The notes: generated by a model from the sequence alone, not told the origin. A stretch of 64,000 bases of DNA from Streptococcus parasanguinis (GCF_031582885.1 NZ_CP133988.1:1185501-1249500), one strand, 5' to 3'. Positions 37,216 to 46,210 are shown, numbered from the stretch's first letter. Numbers and translations: made by a program.

Positions 37216-37287
37216 TATAATGAAAGCAACAAATGATGAAAGCGTCCACATTGCATCACTGTGGACCTTGAAATGGAGGGTAAGATC
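37216..37287 (+). promoter_or_regulatory. vex operon promoter region and structured leader
   Basis: TATAAT at 37216-37221 has no good -35, which would fit an activator-dependent promoter. The leader contains a stem GTCCACA (37244-37250) / TGTGGAC (37260-37266) lying inside a 12-codon ORF (ATGATGAAAGCG to TTGA, 37234-37272). GGAGGG follows for the first gene. Confidence 0.5.
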
Positions 37288-38550
37288 ATGCTCTTACAAC
37301 AGGCAATCGCCTATATTTCTCGAAAAAGAACGAGGAATCTGGTCCTCTTTCTGATTCTCCTCTTGATCCTCTCTTGCTTGTATTTCTGTTTTTCACTGAT
37401 GCAAGTGGGAGAAAGGTTGGAGGACCATATCAAGCAGTCGGCTGGGACCAGCTTTGCCCTGACCAGTAAGCAGGGGAATGCTCCCTTTGCGCTGAAGGAG
37501 GCTGAAAAGGTGCAGCGACTAGCTGGGGTTGGAGCCATGGTTCCTCAATATGAAAGTCCCGTTCGCATTCTTGATAAAGAAGCGGTGACGGGGCAGCAGT
37601 CGGTAGAGCGGGATGATCTGGGTCAGGAAGCAAAGCAAGCACTAGGCGCTGTCTTTACCCAGAAGACAGACCAGCACCTGGATTTCCGCAGTGGCAGTTT
37701 CCAACTGGTGCAAGGCAAGCAGTTATCTGATAAGGCTCGCGGCCAGATCTTGATCCACCAAGAGTTGGCTAAGAAGAACAAGCTAAAGGTCGGAGATTCC
37801 TTGACCTTATCCAGCTTTCAGATGGGAGAGACTCCTGCCAAAGAGCAAACCTTTGAAATCGTTGGGATCTTTTCGGGTAAGAAACAGGAAAAATTCACAG
37901 GAATGACCTCTGATCTGAGTGAAAACCAAGTCTATCTCCCTTATGAGGATGCGACCAAGCTCCTAGGTCTCAGTCAGCAAGAAGTGACCCAGGTCACCTT
38001 TGGAGTCAAAGATCCTGAGAAAATAGATGCCCTCTTGAAGCAAGTTAAAAGCTTGGATCTGGATTGGCAATCGCTGCGCGTGGTCGAAGATCGCAAGGCC
38101 TTTGACCAGATGAAGGAATCCTCTCAGACCTTAGAAGGCCTGGTACGGATCATGATGATCGTCCTCCTAGTGACTGGAGCCGGTGCCCTATCGCTCTTAC
38201 TCAGTCTCTGGACACGGGAGCGGATCCATGAAATCGGGGTGCTCTTATCCATTGGGAAGAGCAAGGGCCGGATCTTTAGACAGTTCCTCTTGGAGGTGGT
38301 GCTGGTATCCTTACTAGCGGTGATCCCAGCCTTTCTCATCGGACGGATGGTCAGCCATCGTTTCTTAGAGCAGTTTGTCGGACAGACAGGTCAACAGCAG
38401 ACCCTAGACTTGCTCAACCAAATCCCTCAAGGCCTTTCCTTAGGAATCGCCTATGCTAGCCTCTTGTGCTTGATCCTTTTGTCGCTCGGTGTAACTACCA
38501 GCATGATTTGGCGCAAGACCCCAAAAGAAATATTAACAAAAATGAGTTAA
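37288..38550 (+). CDS. vex1: ABC transporter permease (Vex1-like, FtsX/MacB type)
   Basis: A 420-residue permease with one N-terminal helix (LVLFLILLLILSCLYFCFSL), a large extracellular MacB-type periplasmic-core-like domain, and three C-terminal helices from residue 280 to the end (FtsX domain). Order and sizes of this gene and the four that follow (permease, ATPase, permease, response regulator, kinase) match the pneumococcal vex1-vex2-vex3-vncR-vncS locus. The ATG at 37288 has GGAGGG 7 nt upstream. The exported substrate is not established. No Pep27-like peptide gene was recognised in front of it. Confidence 0.85.
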   Translation: MLLQQAIAYISRKRTRNLVLFLILLLILSCLYFCFSLMQVGERLEDHIKQSAGTSFALTSKQGNAPFALKEAEKVQRLAGVGAMVPQYESPVRILDKEAVTGQQSVERDDLGQEAKQALGAVFTQKTDQHLDFRSGSFQLVQGKQLSDKARGQILIHQELAKKNKLKVGDSLTLSSFQMGETPAKEQTFEIVGIFSGKKQEKFTGMTSDLSENQVYLPYEDATKLLGLSQQEVTQVTFGVKDPEKIDALLKQVKSLDLDWQSLRVVEDRKAFDQMKESSQTLEGLVRIMMIVLLVTGAGALSLLLSLWTRERIHEIGVLLSIGKSKGRIFRQFLLEVVLVSLLAVIPAFLIGRMVSHRFLEQFVGQTGQQQTLDLLNQIPQGLSLGIAYASLLCLILLSLGVTTSMIWRKTPKEILTKMS

Positions 38551-38565
38551 GGAGAAATGACACCT

Positions 38566-39198
38566 ATGTTAGAACTCAAACATGTAGCCTATAGCTATCA
38601 AAGTTACCAAGAAGAGATCCTCTCAGATGTGAACTATCAGTTCGAAAATGGGACCTTTTACAGTATTATTGGTCAGTCAGGAACTGGGAAATCAACCCTT
38701 CTCTCCCTCCTGGCTGGTCTAGACAATCCTAAGAAGGGGCAGGTTCTCTTTGATGGGGAGGACATTCAGACCAAAGGGTCTAGCTACCACCGCAAGCACC
38801 ATGTTTCCCTAGTCTTTCAGAATTACAATCTGATTGATTATTTGACGCCACTTGAAAATGTCCGCCTGGTCAACAAACATGCTGGGAAAGACATTCTCTT
38901 GGAATTGGGATTGGATGAAACGCAAATCAAACGCAATGTCCTCCAACTATCCGGAGGGCAGCAGCAACGGGTGGCTATTGCGCGTGCGCTCGTTTCAGAA
39001 GCACCAGTCATCTTGGCAGATGAGCCGACAGGAAACTTAGATGAACAGACAGCGGGTGATATCATTGCCATTTTGAAGAAATTGGCCAAGGAGCGCCAAA
39101 AATGTGTCATCGTCGTCACCCACAGTAAGGAAGTGGCAGAGGCCTCCGATGTGATCTTGGAATTGAGTCGCCGTAGCCTCGTTGAGAAGAGTAAGTAA
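38566..39198 (+). CDS. vex2: ABC transporter ATP-binding protein (Vex2-like)
   Basis: A 210-residue ABC ATPase. Walker [18 protein letters not shown]-loop [17 protein letters not shown], signature [15 protein letters not shown], Walker [19 protein letters not shown]-loop VVTHSKEVA. It would energise the two flanking permeases. Two in-frame ATGs exist; 38566 is preferred because the first (38557) is only 2 nt from AAGGAG. It starts 15 nt after vex1 and ends 12 nt before vex3. Confidence 0.9.
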   Translation: MLELKHVAYSYQSYQEEILSDVNYQFENGTFYSIIGQSGTGKSTLLSLLAGLDNPKKGQVLFDGEDIQTKGSSYHRKHHVSLVFQNYNLIDYLTPLENVRLVNKHAGKDILLELGLDETQIKRNVLQLSGGQQQRVAIARALVSEAPVILADEPTGNLDEQTAGDIIAILKKLAKERQKCVIVVTHSKEVAEASDVILELSRRSLVEKSK

Positions 39199-39210
39199 GG
39201 AGGGAATGTT

Positions 39211-40587
39211 ATGTTGCGCAATGCTTTTGCTTATATCACACGTAAATGGCCCAAGTCCCTCTTGCTCTTTGCCATCATTCTCCTCATGGGGACCTTGAGC
39301 TTGATCGGACTCTCCATGAAGGGAGCGACCCAAAAAGCTTCATCGGAAAGCCTGGGATCCATTACCAATAGCTTCTCCATGCAGATCAACCGACGGACCA
39401 ATCCGGGAACCCCTCGGGGAGCTGGGAATCTCAGAGGAGAGGATATCGAAAAAATCAGCCAGGTAGAGGGGATCACCTCCTCCATCAAGCGGATCAATGC
39501 CATCGCGGATATCCTAGACCACGAGATCATTGAGACCGAAGAAACCCTGCAAAATCAATCTCCAGAGCGGGCCAAGCACTTCAAGAATACCTTGATGGTG
39601 ACAGGGGTCAATGACTCTTCTAAAGAAGATAAGTTTGTCTCTGGAGCCTACAAGCTGGTCCAAGGGGAGCACCTGACGAATAAGGACAAAAACCAAATCC
39701 TCATGCACGAAGATTTGGCGAAAAAGAATGGCCTCAAGGTAGGCGATAAGGTGCGTCTCAAGTCTAACCTCTACGATGCTGACAATGAAAAAGGGGCCAA
39801 TGAAACTGTCGAAGTGACCATTAAGGGTCTGTTCTCAGGGAAGAACCAAGCTCCTCTAACTTACGCCCAAGAATTGTATGAAGATACCCTCATTTCTGAC
39901 CTGGATACAGCTGCTAAACTCTATGGCAATACTGTCCAAACAGCTACCTATGAGGATGCAACCTTCTTTGCCAAGGGGGATCAGGACCTGGATCAATTGA
40001 TCGAAAAAATCAAAGCCTTGGATATCCCATGGAATTACTTTGACTTGGTTAAGAGCTCTTCCAACTACCCGGCCTTGCAAAAATCCATCAGCAGCATGTT
40101 CCAAGTGGCGGACTACTTGTTTATCGGTAGCCTCATCTTTGCTAGCTTGCTTCTCACCCTTCTCCTTATCTTGTGGCTCAATGCCCGTCGCAGAGAAGTG
40201 GGAATCTTGCTGGCTCTGGGGCTCTCCAAGGTACAGATTGCAGGACAATTCGTGGCAGAATTGGTCATGATCTCCATTCCAGCCTTCCTCCTTTCCTATG
40301 GAGTCGCAGGTCTTCTTGCCAAAGGAGTCGGAGATACGGTGCTTAAAAACGTAACCAGTGGCATTGCCAAACAAATGGCTCAAGAATCCTCTGCAGCCAA
40401 CCTTGGTGGAGGAGCTGAGGCGGAAAGCTTCAGTAAGACCCTGACAGATCTCCATATGGACATCCAACCGAGCCAATTGCTGGTGATTGTTTTGGTCGGT
40501 GGGCTCCTCTTGATTCTCGTATCCATCCTTTCTTCACAATGGCTCTTGCATAAGAAACCAAAGGAACTTTTGGTGGATGTCGAATAA
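39211..40587 (+). CDS. vex3: ABC transporter permease (Vex3-like, FtsX/MacB type)
   Basis: A 458-residue permease with the same layout as Vex1: N-terminal helix ([20 protein letters not shown]), extracellular domain of about 240 residues, and three C-terminal helices ([57 protein letters not shown]). It pairs with Vex1 as a heterodimer. Sequence shared with Vex1 in the extracellular part (KLVQGEHL / [25 protein letters not shown] / ILIHQELAKKNKLKVGD) shows the two permeases arose by duplication. AAGGAGG precedes the ATG. Confidence 0.88.
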   Translation: MLRNAFAYITRKWPKSLLLFAIILLMGTLSLIGLSMKGATQKASSESLGSITNSFSMQINRRTNPGTPRGAGNLRGEDIEKISQVEGITSSIKRINAIADILDHEIIETEETLQNQSPERAKHFKNTLMVTGVNDSSKEDKFVSGAYKLVQGEHLTNKDKNQILMHEDLAKKNGLKVGDKVRLKSNLYDADNEKGANETVEVTIKGLFSGKNQAPLTYAQELYEDTLISDLDTAAKLYGNTVQTATYEDATFFAKGDQDLDQLIEKIKALDIPWNYFDLVKSSSNYPALQKSISSMFQVADYLFIGSLIFASLLLTLLLILWLNARRREVGILLALGLSKVQIAGQFVAELVMISIPAFLLSYGVAGLLAKGVGDTVLKNVTSGIAKQMAQESSAANLGGGAEAESFSKTLTDLHMDIQPSQLLVIVLVGGLLLILVSILSSQWLLHKKPKELLVDVE

Positions 40588-40591
40588 GAGA

Positions 40592-40621
40592 TTGTTTCCT
40601 AAAATAGAAATAGGGTATAAT
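40592..40621 (+). promoter_or_regulatory. promoter in front of vncR
   Basis: TTGTTT (40592-40597), 18-nt spacer, TATAAT (40616-40621). The regulator pair can therefore be transcribed apart from the transporter. Confidence 0.65.
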
Positions 40622-40657
40622 AGGAGGTAGAAGTTTCTTAGATAAAAAGGAAAGTGT

Positions 40658-41311
40658 ATGAAGATACTAATCGTAGAAGATGAAGTCCTGATTCGAGAAG
40701 GGATGAGCGACTATCTCATGGAATGTGGCTATGAGGTCTTTGAAGCAGGCGATGGGCAGGAGGCCCTGTACCTCTTTCACAGAGAAGCGCCGGATCTAGT
40801 CTTGCTGGACATCCAGCTTCCTATCCTCAATGGCTTGGAAGTCCTCAAGACTATTCGCAAGACCAGTTCAGTCCCTGTCCTCATGCTGACGGCCTTTCAT
40901 GATGAGGACTATAAGTTGACGGCCTTTGGAGAGATGGCAGATGGCTACCTGGAAAAACCCTTCTCCTTGTCCCTCTTGAAGGTCCGTATCGAAGCCATTT
41001 TTAAAAAGCTCCAGCCTTCACGGGTCTTCACCTATGGAGAGGCACGGGTGGATTTTGAGAGTTATACAGCCAGCCTAGCTGGGCAAGCCATCTCCATGAA
41101 TGCCAAGGAGTTGGAAATCTTGGAATACTTGCTCCAGCATGAGGGCAAGGCCCGGACCCGCTCTCAGATCCTCGATGCCGTCTGGAAGGAGACGGAGGAG
41201 ATTCCTTTTGACCGGGTGATCGATGTCTATATCAAGGAACTACGAAAAAAACTAGAGCTGGACTGTATCGTTACGGTACGCAATGTCGGCTATAAATTGG
41301 AGAGACCATGA
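40658..41311 (+). CDS. vncR: response regulator (VncR-like, OmpR family)
   Basis: A 217-residue two-domain regulator. The receiver has the acidic pair IVEDEVL, the phosphoacceptor Asp in LVLLDIQLP near residue 51, and the conserved Lys in GYLEKPFSLS. The C-terminal OmpR-type winged helix has ELEILEYLLQHEGKARTRSQ and FDRVIDVYIKELRKKL. It aligns closely with pneumococcal VncR as I remember it. It overlaps the kinase gene by 4 nt (ATGA). Confidence 0.92.
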   Translation: MKILIVEDEVLIREGMSDYLMECGYEVFEAGDGQEALYLFHREAPDLVLLDIQLPILNGLEVLKTIRKTSSVPVLMLTAFHDEDYKLTAFGEMADGYLEKPFSLSLLKVRIEAIFKKLQPSRVFTYGEARVDFESYTASLAGQAISMNAKELEILEYLLQHEGKARTRSQILDAVWKETEEIPFDRVIDVYIKELRKKLELDCIVTVRNVGYKLERP

Positions 41312-42633
41312 CCAAACGGAGTATCTTTGCAAAAATCTTTCTGATCACCTTTGCCCTTTTTAGTAGCTTAGTCATCCTTCTCCATGCTTCGGTTTACTTT
41401 ATTTTTCCATCGACCTATATCGAGTCCCAGCGCCAGACAATTTTGAAGAAATCGCAAGCCCTGGCCAAGAGTTTCCAGGGCCAGGAAGAAGGGACCATTG
41501 AGTCGGTCATCGACCTTTATTCCAAGACCAATGATATCAAGGTGTCTATCAAAGGAAAGCAAAAACAAAATGCCATAGAGGTCAAGGATGACCTGCTCCT
41601 GAACCCTGACAGCCAGAACAATTCCCTGGTCATTGAAGAGCGAAAGATTCAGACCAAGGAAGGGAAAGACTTAACCTTGCAATTCTTAGCGACCGTCGAT
41701 TCGCAAAAGGAAGCGCGGGACATCAGTCTGGGCTTTCTTCCCTATAGTCTTCTGGCTTCCTTTGTTCTGTCACTCCTTGCCTCCTATCTCTATGCCCGCA
41801 TGATTTCTGCTCCGATCCTGGAGATCAAGCAGATGACCAAGCGGATGAAGCGTTTGGATCGGACGGCCAGTCTTCCCATTCATTCGCAGGATGAGATCGG
41901 CGTCCTCAAGCAACAGATCAACGACCTCTATCATCATCTCCTAGAAGTGATCGACAATCTGGAGCAGCAGAAACAGGAAAATCTGAAATTGGAGCAGATG
42001 AAGGTCGAATTTCTACGTGGGGCCTCGCATGAGCTCAAGACGCCTCTGGCCAGCTTGAAGATTATCCTAGAAAATATGCGGGATAAGATCGGCCGCTACA
42101 AGGACCGGGACCGCTATCTGTCGGTCTCCCTCGATATCGTCGATGAGATGAACCAGATCGTCCTAGAAATCCTGTCCCTGTCCTCTGTCCAAGAATTGGC
42201 CGGAGACAAGGAATGGATCCAGTTGGATCAGGTCGTAGAGCAGATCCTCGACCAGTACAAGGTCTTGGCTCAATCCCGCGCGCTCACGATTGATAATCAG
42301 ATCCCTGACAAAGCAGTCTATATGGACCCAGCGATTCTGAAATTGGTCCTCTCAAATGTCATCAGCAATGCCGTTAAGCATTCGGATGCCGGTGGAGAGA
42401 TCCAGCTCCGGCTCGAAGAGGAAGGGACGCACTTGGCGGTTGAAAATACCAGCCAGGAAATGGTAGAGACCGCTGAGCTGCCTATGACCGCTAGCCACCA
42501 GAAGAAGGAAGGTGGCTTGGGACTCTTCGTGGTCCAACACTTGCTAGACCATGAGGAACTGGCCTACCAATTTGACAAAACGGCTATGGGCTTGCGCTTC
42601 CGTATGGAACTGCCCAAGGAGCCACAAGAATAA
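41308..42633 (+). CDS. vncS: sensor histidine kinase (VncS-like)
   Basis: A 441-residue membrane kinase. Two transmembrane helices (IFLITFALFSSLVILLHASV near the N-terminus and SLLASFVLSLLASYLYARM near 145-163) bracket an extracellular sensor of about 100 residues. A HAMP-like linker follows, then the phosphoacceptor His in RGASHELKTPLASLK, the N-box LSNVISNAVKHSD and the G-box HQKKEGGLGLFVVQHLL. The ligand is unknown. A full 174-bp repeat starts 5 nt after the stop. Confidence 0.92.
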   Translation: MTKRSIFAKIFLITFALFSSLVILLHASVYFIFPSTYIESQRQTILKKSQALAKSFQGQEEGTIESVIDLYSKTNDIKVSIKGKQKQNAIEVKDDLLLNPDSQNNSLVIEERKIQTKEGKDLTLQFLATVDSQKEARDISLGFLPYSLLASFVLSLLASYLYARMISAPILEIKQMTKRMKRLDRTASLPIHSQDEIGVLKQQINDLYHHLLEVIDNLEQQKQENLKLEQMKVEFLRGASHELKTPLASLKIILENMRDKIGRYKDRDRYLSVSLDIVDEMNQIVLEILSLSSVQELAGDKEWIQLDQVVEQILDQYKVLAQSRALTIDNQIPDKAVYMDPAILKLVLSNVISNAVKHSDAGGEIQLRLEEEGTHLAVENTSQEMVETAELPMTASHQKKEGGLGLFVVQHLLDHEELAYQFDKTAMGLRFRMELPKEPQE

Positions 42634-42637
42634 AAAG

Positions 42638-42812
42638 AGGCTGGGACAAAAGTCCTAGCCTTTCAATTATTTTTGGATTGTTTAGCAAGACGCAGTGGTT
42701 GAGTGGGCTCTACTACGCTGATTTCATCAGCTTTTACAGCCCTACTCAACTGTGCGGAGGTGGGACGACGAAATCGAATTCTAACGAATTACCGATTTCT
42801 GTCCCACTCTCT
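42638..42812 (+). repeat. 174-bp intergenic repeat, full copy 3
   Basis: Same orientation as the 34441 copy and nearly identical to it, with a few substitutions (TTTCAATTATTTTTGG, GTTTAGCAAG). It separates vncS from the convergent ABC transporter genes and provides the only terminator-like hairpin there. Confidence 0.9.
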
Positions 42813-42817
42813 TGTAT

Positions 42818-43507
42818 TTAATCAACCTTTTCTACCTTTAGTAACTGGCCGTGTTTTAATTCATAAATGGTATCCACATAGGTCAGGATAGAGCGGTCAT
42901 GGGTCACCATGATGGCGCTCTTGTTTTTGGATTTGACTTCTTTTCGGATTAATTGGGCGATTTCTTGCCCTCGATCTGGGTCTAGGCTAGCCGTTGGTTC
43001 ATCGGCTAAGATGACCTGTGGATTTCCGATGAAGGCTCGAGCAATGGCTGCCCGTTGCTTTTGTCCACCGGACATCTGATTTGGGTATTGGTGGTAACAA
43101 GCTTCGATACCCAGATCTGCCAACAAGGCTTTGACTTCCTCTTGGCGTTTTTTCTTGTCCTTTTCCCCTTTTAATTTGGCCACCAGTTCTAACTGGTCAC
43201 CGATTTTCATATAGGAGAGGAGCTGGTGATCTTGAAAGATAAAGCCGAGCAATTCCAGCCGTTTTTGCGTCCATTGGCCTTGGTTGAGGCCGGTCAAGTC
43301 TTGGCCAGCGATACGAATCTGCCCCTCATCTGCTGACAAAAGCAAGCCAGCGATGGCTAAAAGCGTGGATTTACCAGATCCTGAAGGGCCCAAGATGGCG
43401 ACGAATTCGTTGGGTTCGACGCTTAAATTAAGCTGGTTGAGGACATGGTGCATCTGGTTGCCATCGGCGTAAGATTTTCTGATATTTTCTAATTCGATAA
43501 TGGCCAT
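42818..43507 (-). CDS. ABC transporter ATP-binding protein (DevA/HrtA type)
   Basis: A 229-residue ABC ATPase of the LolD/MacB-exporter type. Walker A GPSGSGKSTLLAIAG, Q-loop FIFQDHQLL, signature MSGGQKQRAAIARAF, Walker [18 protein letters not shown]-loop MVTHDRS. The ATG at 43507 (MAIIELENI) is 1 nt after the permease stop and has GGAGA upstream; the longer frame only extends into the permease gene. It works with the permease just upstream. Heme or peptide efflux (HrtA-like) is possible but unproven. Confidence 0.88.
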   Translation of the reverse strand: MAIIELENIRKSYADGNQMHHVLNQLNLSVEPNEFVAILGPSGSGKSTLLAIAGLLLSADEGQIRIAGQDLTGLNQGQWTQKRLELLGFIFQDHQLLSYMKIGDQLELVAKLKGEKDKKKRQEEVKALLADLGIEACYHQYPNQMSGGQKQRAAIARAFIGNPQVILADEPTASLDPDRGQEIAQLIRKEVKSKNKSAIMVTHDRSILTYVDTIYELKHGQLLKVEKVD

Positions 43508-43508
43508 C

Positions 43509-44612
43509 TTATTCTCCATTTCCACCAATGACTTCGATTGGATCTACTTTTTTGATTTTAACAAGGGACAAGGCACCACACAAAATAGAAGTTAGGATAA
43601 AGCTAACCGAGATGGTGAGATTGTCCTTCAGGGTCATAAAGGAAGGGACGCTATTAGGTAAAAATGGCGCCATTATGGTTGCCAAGCCAAGCCCCAGCAG
43701 CACTCCAATGAGGGAGATGATGGTGAGCTGGGATAGTTGGACATAGGTAATCTGGCTCATGGACATGCCAATAGCCTTCAAGATACCGTACTGTTTCAAC
43801 TTCTGCAGGGTGAGGATATAGAAGAAGACCCCAAGGATAGCAGAAGAAGCGAGTAAGAGAACCCACGTGATCATCCGTAGCGTCAGGTTTTGAGCCTTGT
43901 AGCCAGGGATTTTATCGATCACTTGCTTCTTATCCGCCACCATTAAGTTGCTGGCTAGATCGTTAGAAGGGATGTTTTTCTTAGTCACAAGGGTTTGGGC
44001 TTGCCATTGATAGCTTGGATCTGTTTTTTGTCGCATGCCTGTGTAGGTATCCGAGCTGATAAAACCAATCTCGCTGTAGCCGTATTTGGCATTTTTCGCG
44101 AAGGCCACGACCTTGAGTTTTTGCTTAGAAGTTTTGTCGATCACTTGATCGCCGACTTGGATCCCTTCATCCTCTTTGAAAGAACTGTCCAAAATGACCT
44201 CGTTTTTCTTTAGGTCGGAGATCTTGAGGTCTGTACCTTCCATGATTGGATTGAGGATCTCTTCTTCGTTGTGATCGGTCGCGAAGTAGGTGATATCCAG
44301 AGTATTGGAATCCTCTGTTTTTGAGACGGTTGCCCGCTGGATGGACAAACCCGAATAGCCCATTCCCTCTATCTTTTGGACCTCATCTAAATCCTTCACC
44401 GTAATAGTTGAAAAGGGGATAATCCCTTCTGAATCCGTCGAAAGGATGTAGTGCAGCGACCCATAGTTATCGATTTGGGCCGATACCGACCGCCCCAGTC
44501 CATTTGTCAGACCGGACAAGAACACCACCATAAACATGAGAATGGTAATGAGGAGTTCAATCAGGATAAACTTCTTGGGCTGGTATTTAATTTCATTCCA
44601 TGCGATTTTCAT
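43509..44612 (-). CDS. ABC transporter permease (DevC/HrtB type)
   Basis: A 367-residue FtsX-family permease: N-terminal MKIAWNEIKYQPKKFILIEL with the first helix (LLITILMFMVVFLSG), an extracellular domain of about 200 residues (35-235), then three C-terminal helices. The MKxAWxEIK start is typical of the DevC/HrtB half-transporters. The ATG at 44612 has AAAGGAG 7 nt upstream; the 24 residues encoded further upstream are rejected. A TGGTATGAT extended -10 lies about 65 nt upstream, followed by an imperfect inverted repeat (AGGTGCTCAAG / CTTGGCACCT, 44635-44658). The substrate is unknown. Confidence 0.85.
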   Translation of the reverse strand: MKIAWNEIKYQPKKFILIELLITILMFMVVFLSGLTNGLGRSVSAQIDNYGSLHYILSTDSEGIIPFSTITVKDLDEVQKIEGMGYSGLSIQRATVSKTEDSNTLDITYFATDHNEEEILNPIMEGTDLKISDLKKNEVILDSSFKEDEGIQVGDQVIDKTSKQKLKVVAFAKNAKYGYSEIGFISSDTYTGMRQKTDPSYQWQAQTLVTKKNIPSNDLASNLMVADKKQVIDKIPGYKAQNLTLRMITWVLLLASSAILGVFFYILTLQKLKQYGILKAIGMSMSQITYVQLSQLTIISLIGVLLGLGLATIMAPFLPNSVPSFMTLKDNLTISVSFILTSILCGALSLVKIKKVDPIEVIGGNGE

Positions 44613-44815
44613 ATTCGTTCTCCTTTTAGCACGGAGGTGCTCAAGTAGCTTGGCACCTAAACATACTCTACCATCATACCACAAGTGGGGGGAGAATAGG
44701 GGGATGGTGTTTGGGGAGTATGAAGGAATCGGATTTGTTTCTCAATTATTAATTATTAATTGTTAATATATACAAAAAAGAGATATGCTATAGACAAACA
44801 AAAAAGCTTTGATTT

Positions 44816-44853
44816 CAAGGCTTTTTCCTGTTGATTTAGATGCCCCCTGCATG
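44816..44853 (+). repeat. left copy of the 38-bp direct repeat (candidate attL)
   Basis: Perfect 38-bp match to 53136-53173, centred on GATTTAGATGCCCCCTGCAT. Just before it both copies carry a related AAAAAGCYTTG half-stem that pairs with CAAGGCTTTTT inside the repeat, so each copy also contains a terminator hairpin. The two copies are 8320 bp apart and enclose the accessory region. Confidence 0.85.
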
Positions 44854-45060
44854 AAATCCTTCATTTTAGTGTAGAAGAAAATAGCAATAGAAGCTTGAAA
44901 TTGAGGGGTTTTATTAAAATCTTTCTTCGAATAAAAGTGATTTGAAATACAACTTGGTACAAATAAACTTCAATTTTATGAACATATAAGTTTATAAAGT
45001 TTATAATTATATGTTTCCGAAAAACATATCTTTTTCAGAAAGTGGAACAATAAGCAAAAA

Positions 45061-45085
45061 AACAGCCCCAACGGTTGGGGCTGTT
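45061..45085. terminator. isolated strong hairpin
   Basis: 12-bp stem AACAGCCCCAAC / GTTGGGGCTGTT, GC-rich in very AT-rich surroundings. No gene ends here on either strand, so it may be a terminator left from a deleted gene. Confidence 0.7.
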
Positions 45086-45198
45086 GGTGTTTCTGATGAA
45101 ATATCTTAATCATTTCATTTTAAAATGTTCCAAAATAATTATTTCAACATTAATTTTTGATAATTTATACAAAAAAATTCTCAATGAGAAAAAATAGT

Positions 45199-45233
45199 TT
45201 GAAAAAATCTGTTTTTTTGTGTATAATGTACAC
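45199..45233 (+). promoter_or_regulatory. promoter and palindromic operator of the relBE-type operon
   Basis: TTGAAA (45199-45204), 17-nt spacer, TATAAT (45222-45227). A palindrome GTGTA-N5-TACAC (45219-45233) covers the -10, the expected place for autorepression by the antitoxin or the complex. Confidence 0.75.
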
Positions 45234-45253
45234 AAAAAGATGAGGTGATTTAA

Positions 45254-45502
45254 ATGGCTATTACAACTACAAAAGCAAGATTGAATCTAAGTATTGACTC
45301 TGAATTAAAACAGGAAGTTGGTGAGGTCTTGAAGGAGATTGGGCTTGACTATACTACAGCAATTAATTTATATTTCAATAAAATCAGACGTGATCGTAAA
45401 ATTCCATTTGAACTTGAAGCACGAAAAAATTTAACTGTCGATGAATTTCTTGGTTCAAATTGGCGTGAAGGTTTGGAAAATGTAGAGGACGGTTGGGATT
45501 GA
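45254..45502 (+). CDS. RelB/DinJ family antitoxin
   Basis: An 82-residue antitoxin. The N-terminal part (TTTKARLNLSIDSELKQEVGEVLKEIGLDYTT broken into strand and two helices) is the ribbon-helix-helix DNA-binding domain of the RelB/DinJ family, including the AINLYFN segment. The acidic C-terminus (LENVEDGWD) would wrap the toxin. AGGTG lies 7 nt upstream. Its stop overlaps the toxin start, ensuring coupled synthesis. Confidence 0.92.
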   Translation: MAITTTKARLNLSIDSELKQEVGEVLKEIGLDYTTAINLYFNKIRRDRKIPFELEARKNLTVDEFLGSNWREGLENVEDGWD

Positions 45503-45798
45503 GTTATAAAGTTGAATTGATTCCTGAAGCGCAAGATGATTTTTATAAATTAGATAATAGTCAACGTCTTCATGTTAAAAAGTCACTTATCAAGTTAGAA
45601 AATCAAGGGATGCTTGCCGGAGAGGCTCTTCACGGTAATTTAGCAGGTTACAGGAAGTTAAAACACAAAAAATTGGGCCTGAGAATTGTTTTTCATGAAA
45701 CTGTCAATGCAATTGAAATTATTGAAGTCATTGCTATTGGTAAGAGAAGTGATAACGAAATTTATACAATTTCTGAAAAACGTATAAAAAACAGATGA
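45499..45798 (+). CDS. RelE/YafQ-type mRNA interferase toxin
   Basis: A 99-residue RelE/ParE-fold toxin: SYKVELIPEAQDDFYKLD, KKSLIKLENQGMLAGEALHGNLAGYRKLK with basic residues, LGLRIVFHE and IEVIAIGKRSDNEIY. The basic patch and IAIGKR strand fit a ribosome-dependent mRNA nuclease (YafQ/RelE branch) better than a gyrase-targeting ParE. The start is taken as TTG at 45499, overlapping the antitoxin stop by 4 nt (TTGA); another TTG at 45493 is possible. The gene is intact. Confidence 0.9.
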   Translation: MSYKVELIPEAQDDFYKLDNSQRLHVKKSLIKLENQGMLAGEALHGNLAGYRKLKHKKLGLRIVFHETVNAIEIIEVIAIGKRSDNEIYTISEKRIKNR

Positions 45799-45879
45799 AG
45801 CTATTTTAACCAACCTGCATAAAAGAAAGAAACACCTACTAACATATTCAAGAAATTAAAAGTAAATGAGATAAGAAAA

Positions 45880-45933
45880 CTGGAACTACTTTCACATATA
45901 AAAAATGGAATTTCATTCAAATTAAAGTATAAT
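45880..45933 (+). promoter_or_regulatory. island promoter 1 with conserved upstream element
   Basis: A 32-nt element (45880-45911, core AACTACTTTCACATATAAAA) matches 47832-47863 with two mismatches. A -35-like TGGAAT (45906-45911), 16-nt spacer and TATAAT (45928-45933) follow. It drives toward the peptide remnant and the small membrane gene at 46211. Confidence 0.65.
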
Positions 45934-46013
45934 AAAATAAGAAAAAGTTGTTACTAAAGATAAAATTTTTAGAATAAAAAATTACCGTAACTAATTAATA
46001 TTTATATAAGAAA

Positions 46014-46190
46014 GTGGATGATTCCAATGTGCAAACTATAATTATCAATTCTTAAGCTGTAAATAGTAATGCTTCAGGTCAAATTAAAGCAGAGTTGTTA
46101 GGAGCTGGTTTTAATTTTGGAGGTACTGTTGGAGGCAAAACTTATTATAGAGTCCCATTTAATCAAAACGGAACTATTAGTCTATACTAA
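46014..46190 (+). pseudogene. remnant of a small glycine-rich peptide gene
   Basis: The frame reads VDDSNVQTIIINS, a TAA stop (46053-46055), then AVNSNASGQIKAELLGAGFN and FGGTVGGKTYYRVPF to NGTISLY and a stop. Continuity of the frame around one stop codon suggests a point-mutated gene. The glycine-rich second half and its place between a strong regulated promoter and a small membrane protein would suit a bacteriocin-like peptide, but no family is recognised and there is no clear ATG with a ribosome site. Confidence 0.4.
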
Positions 46191-46210
46191 CTTAGGAGAT
46201 AATCGATATT

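Larger units (their letters stand above)
44613..45253. other. 641-bp gene-free region at the left edge of the accessory island
   Basis: It holds the promoter of the minus-strand ABC operon (about 44640-44690), the left 38-bp direct repeat, AT-rich DNA with a small palindrome ATATGTTT/AAAACATAT at 45008-45028, an isolated strong hairpin at 45061 and the toxin-antitoxin promoter. No ORF with a ribosome site was found. Confidence 0.6.

Noticed and set aside
37234-37272. Pep27-like peptide gene expected near the vex locus
   Set aside because: The 12-codon ORF does not resemble the 27-residue Pep27 sequence; it is reported only as a leader ORF.
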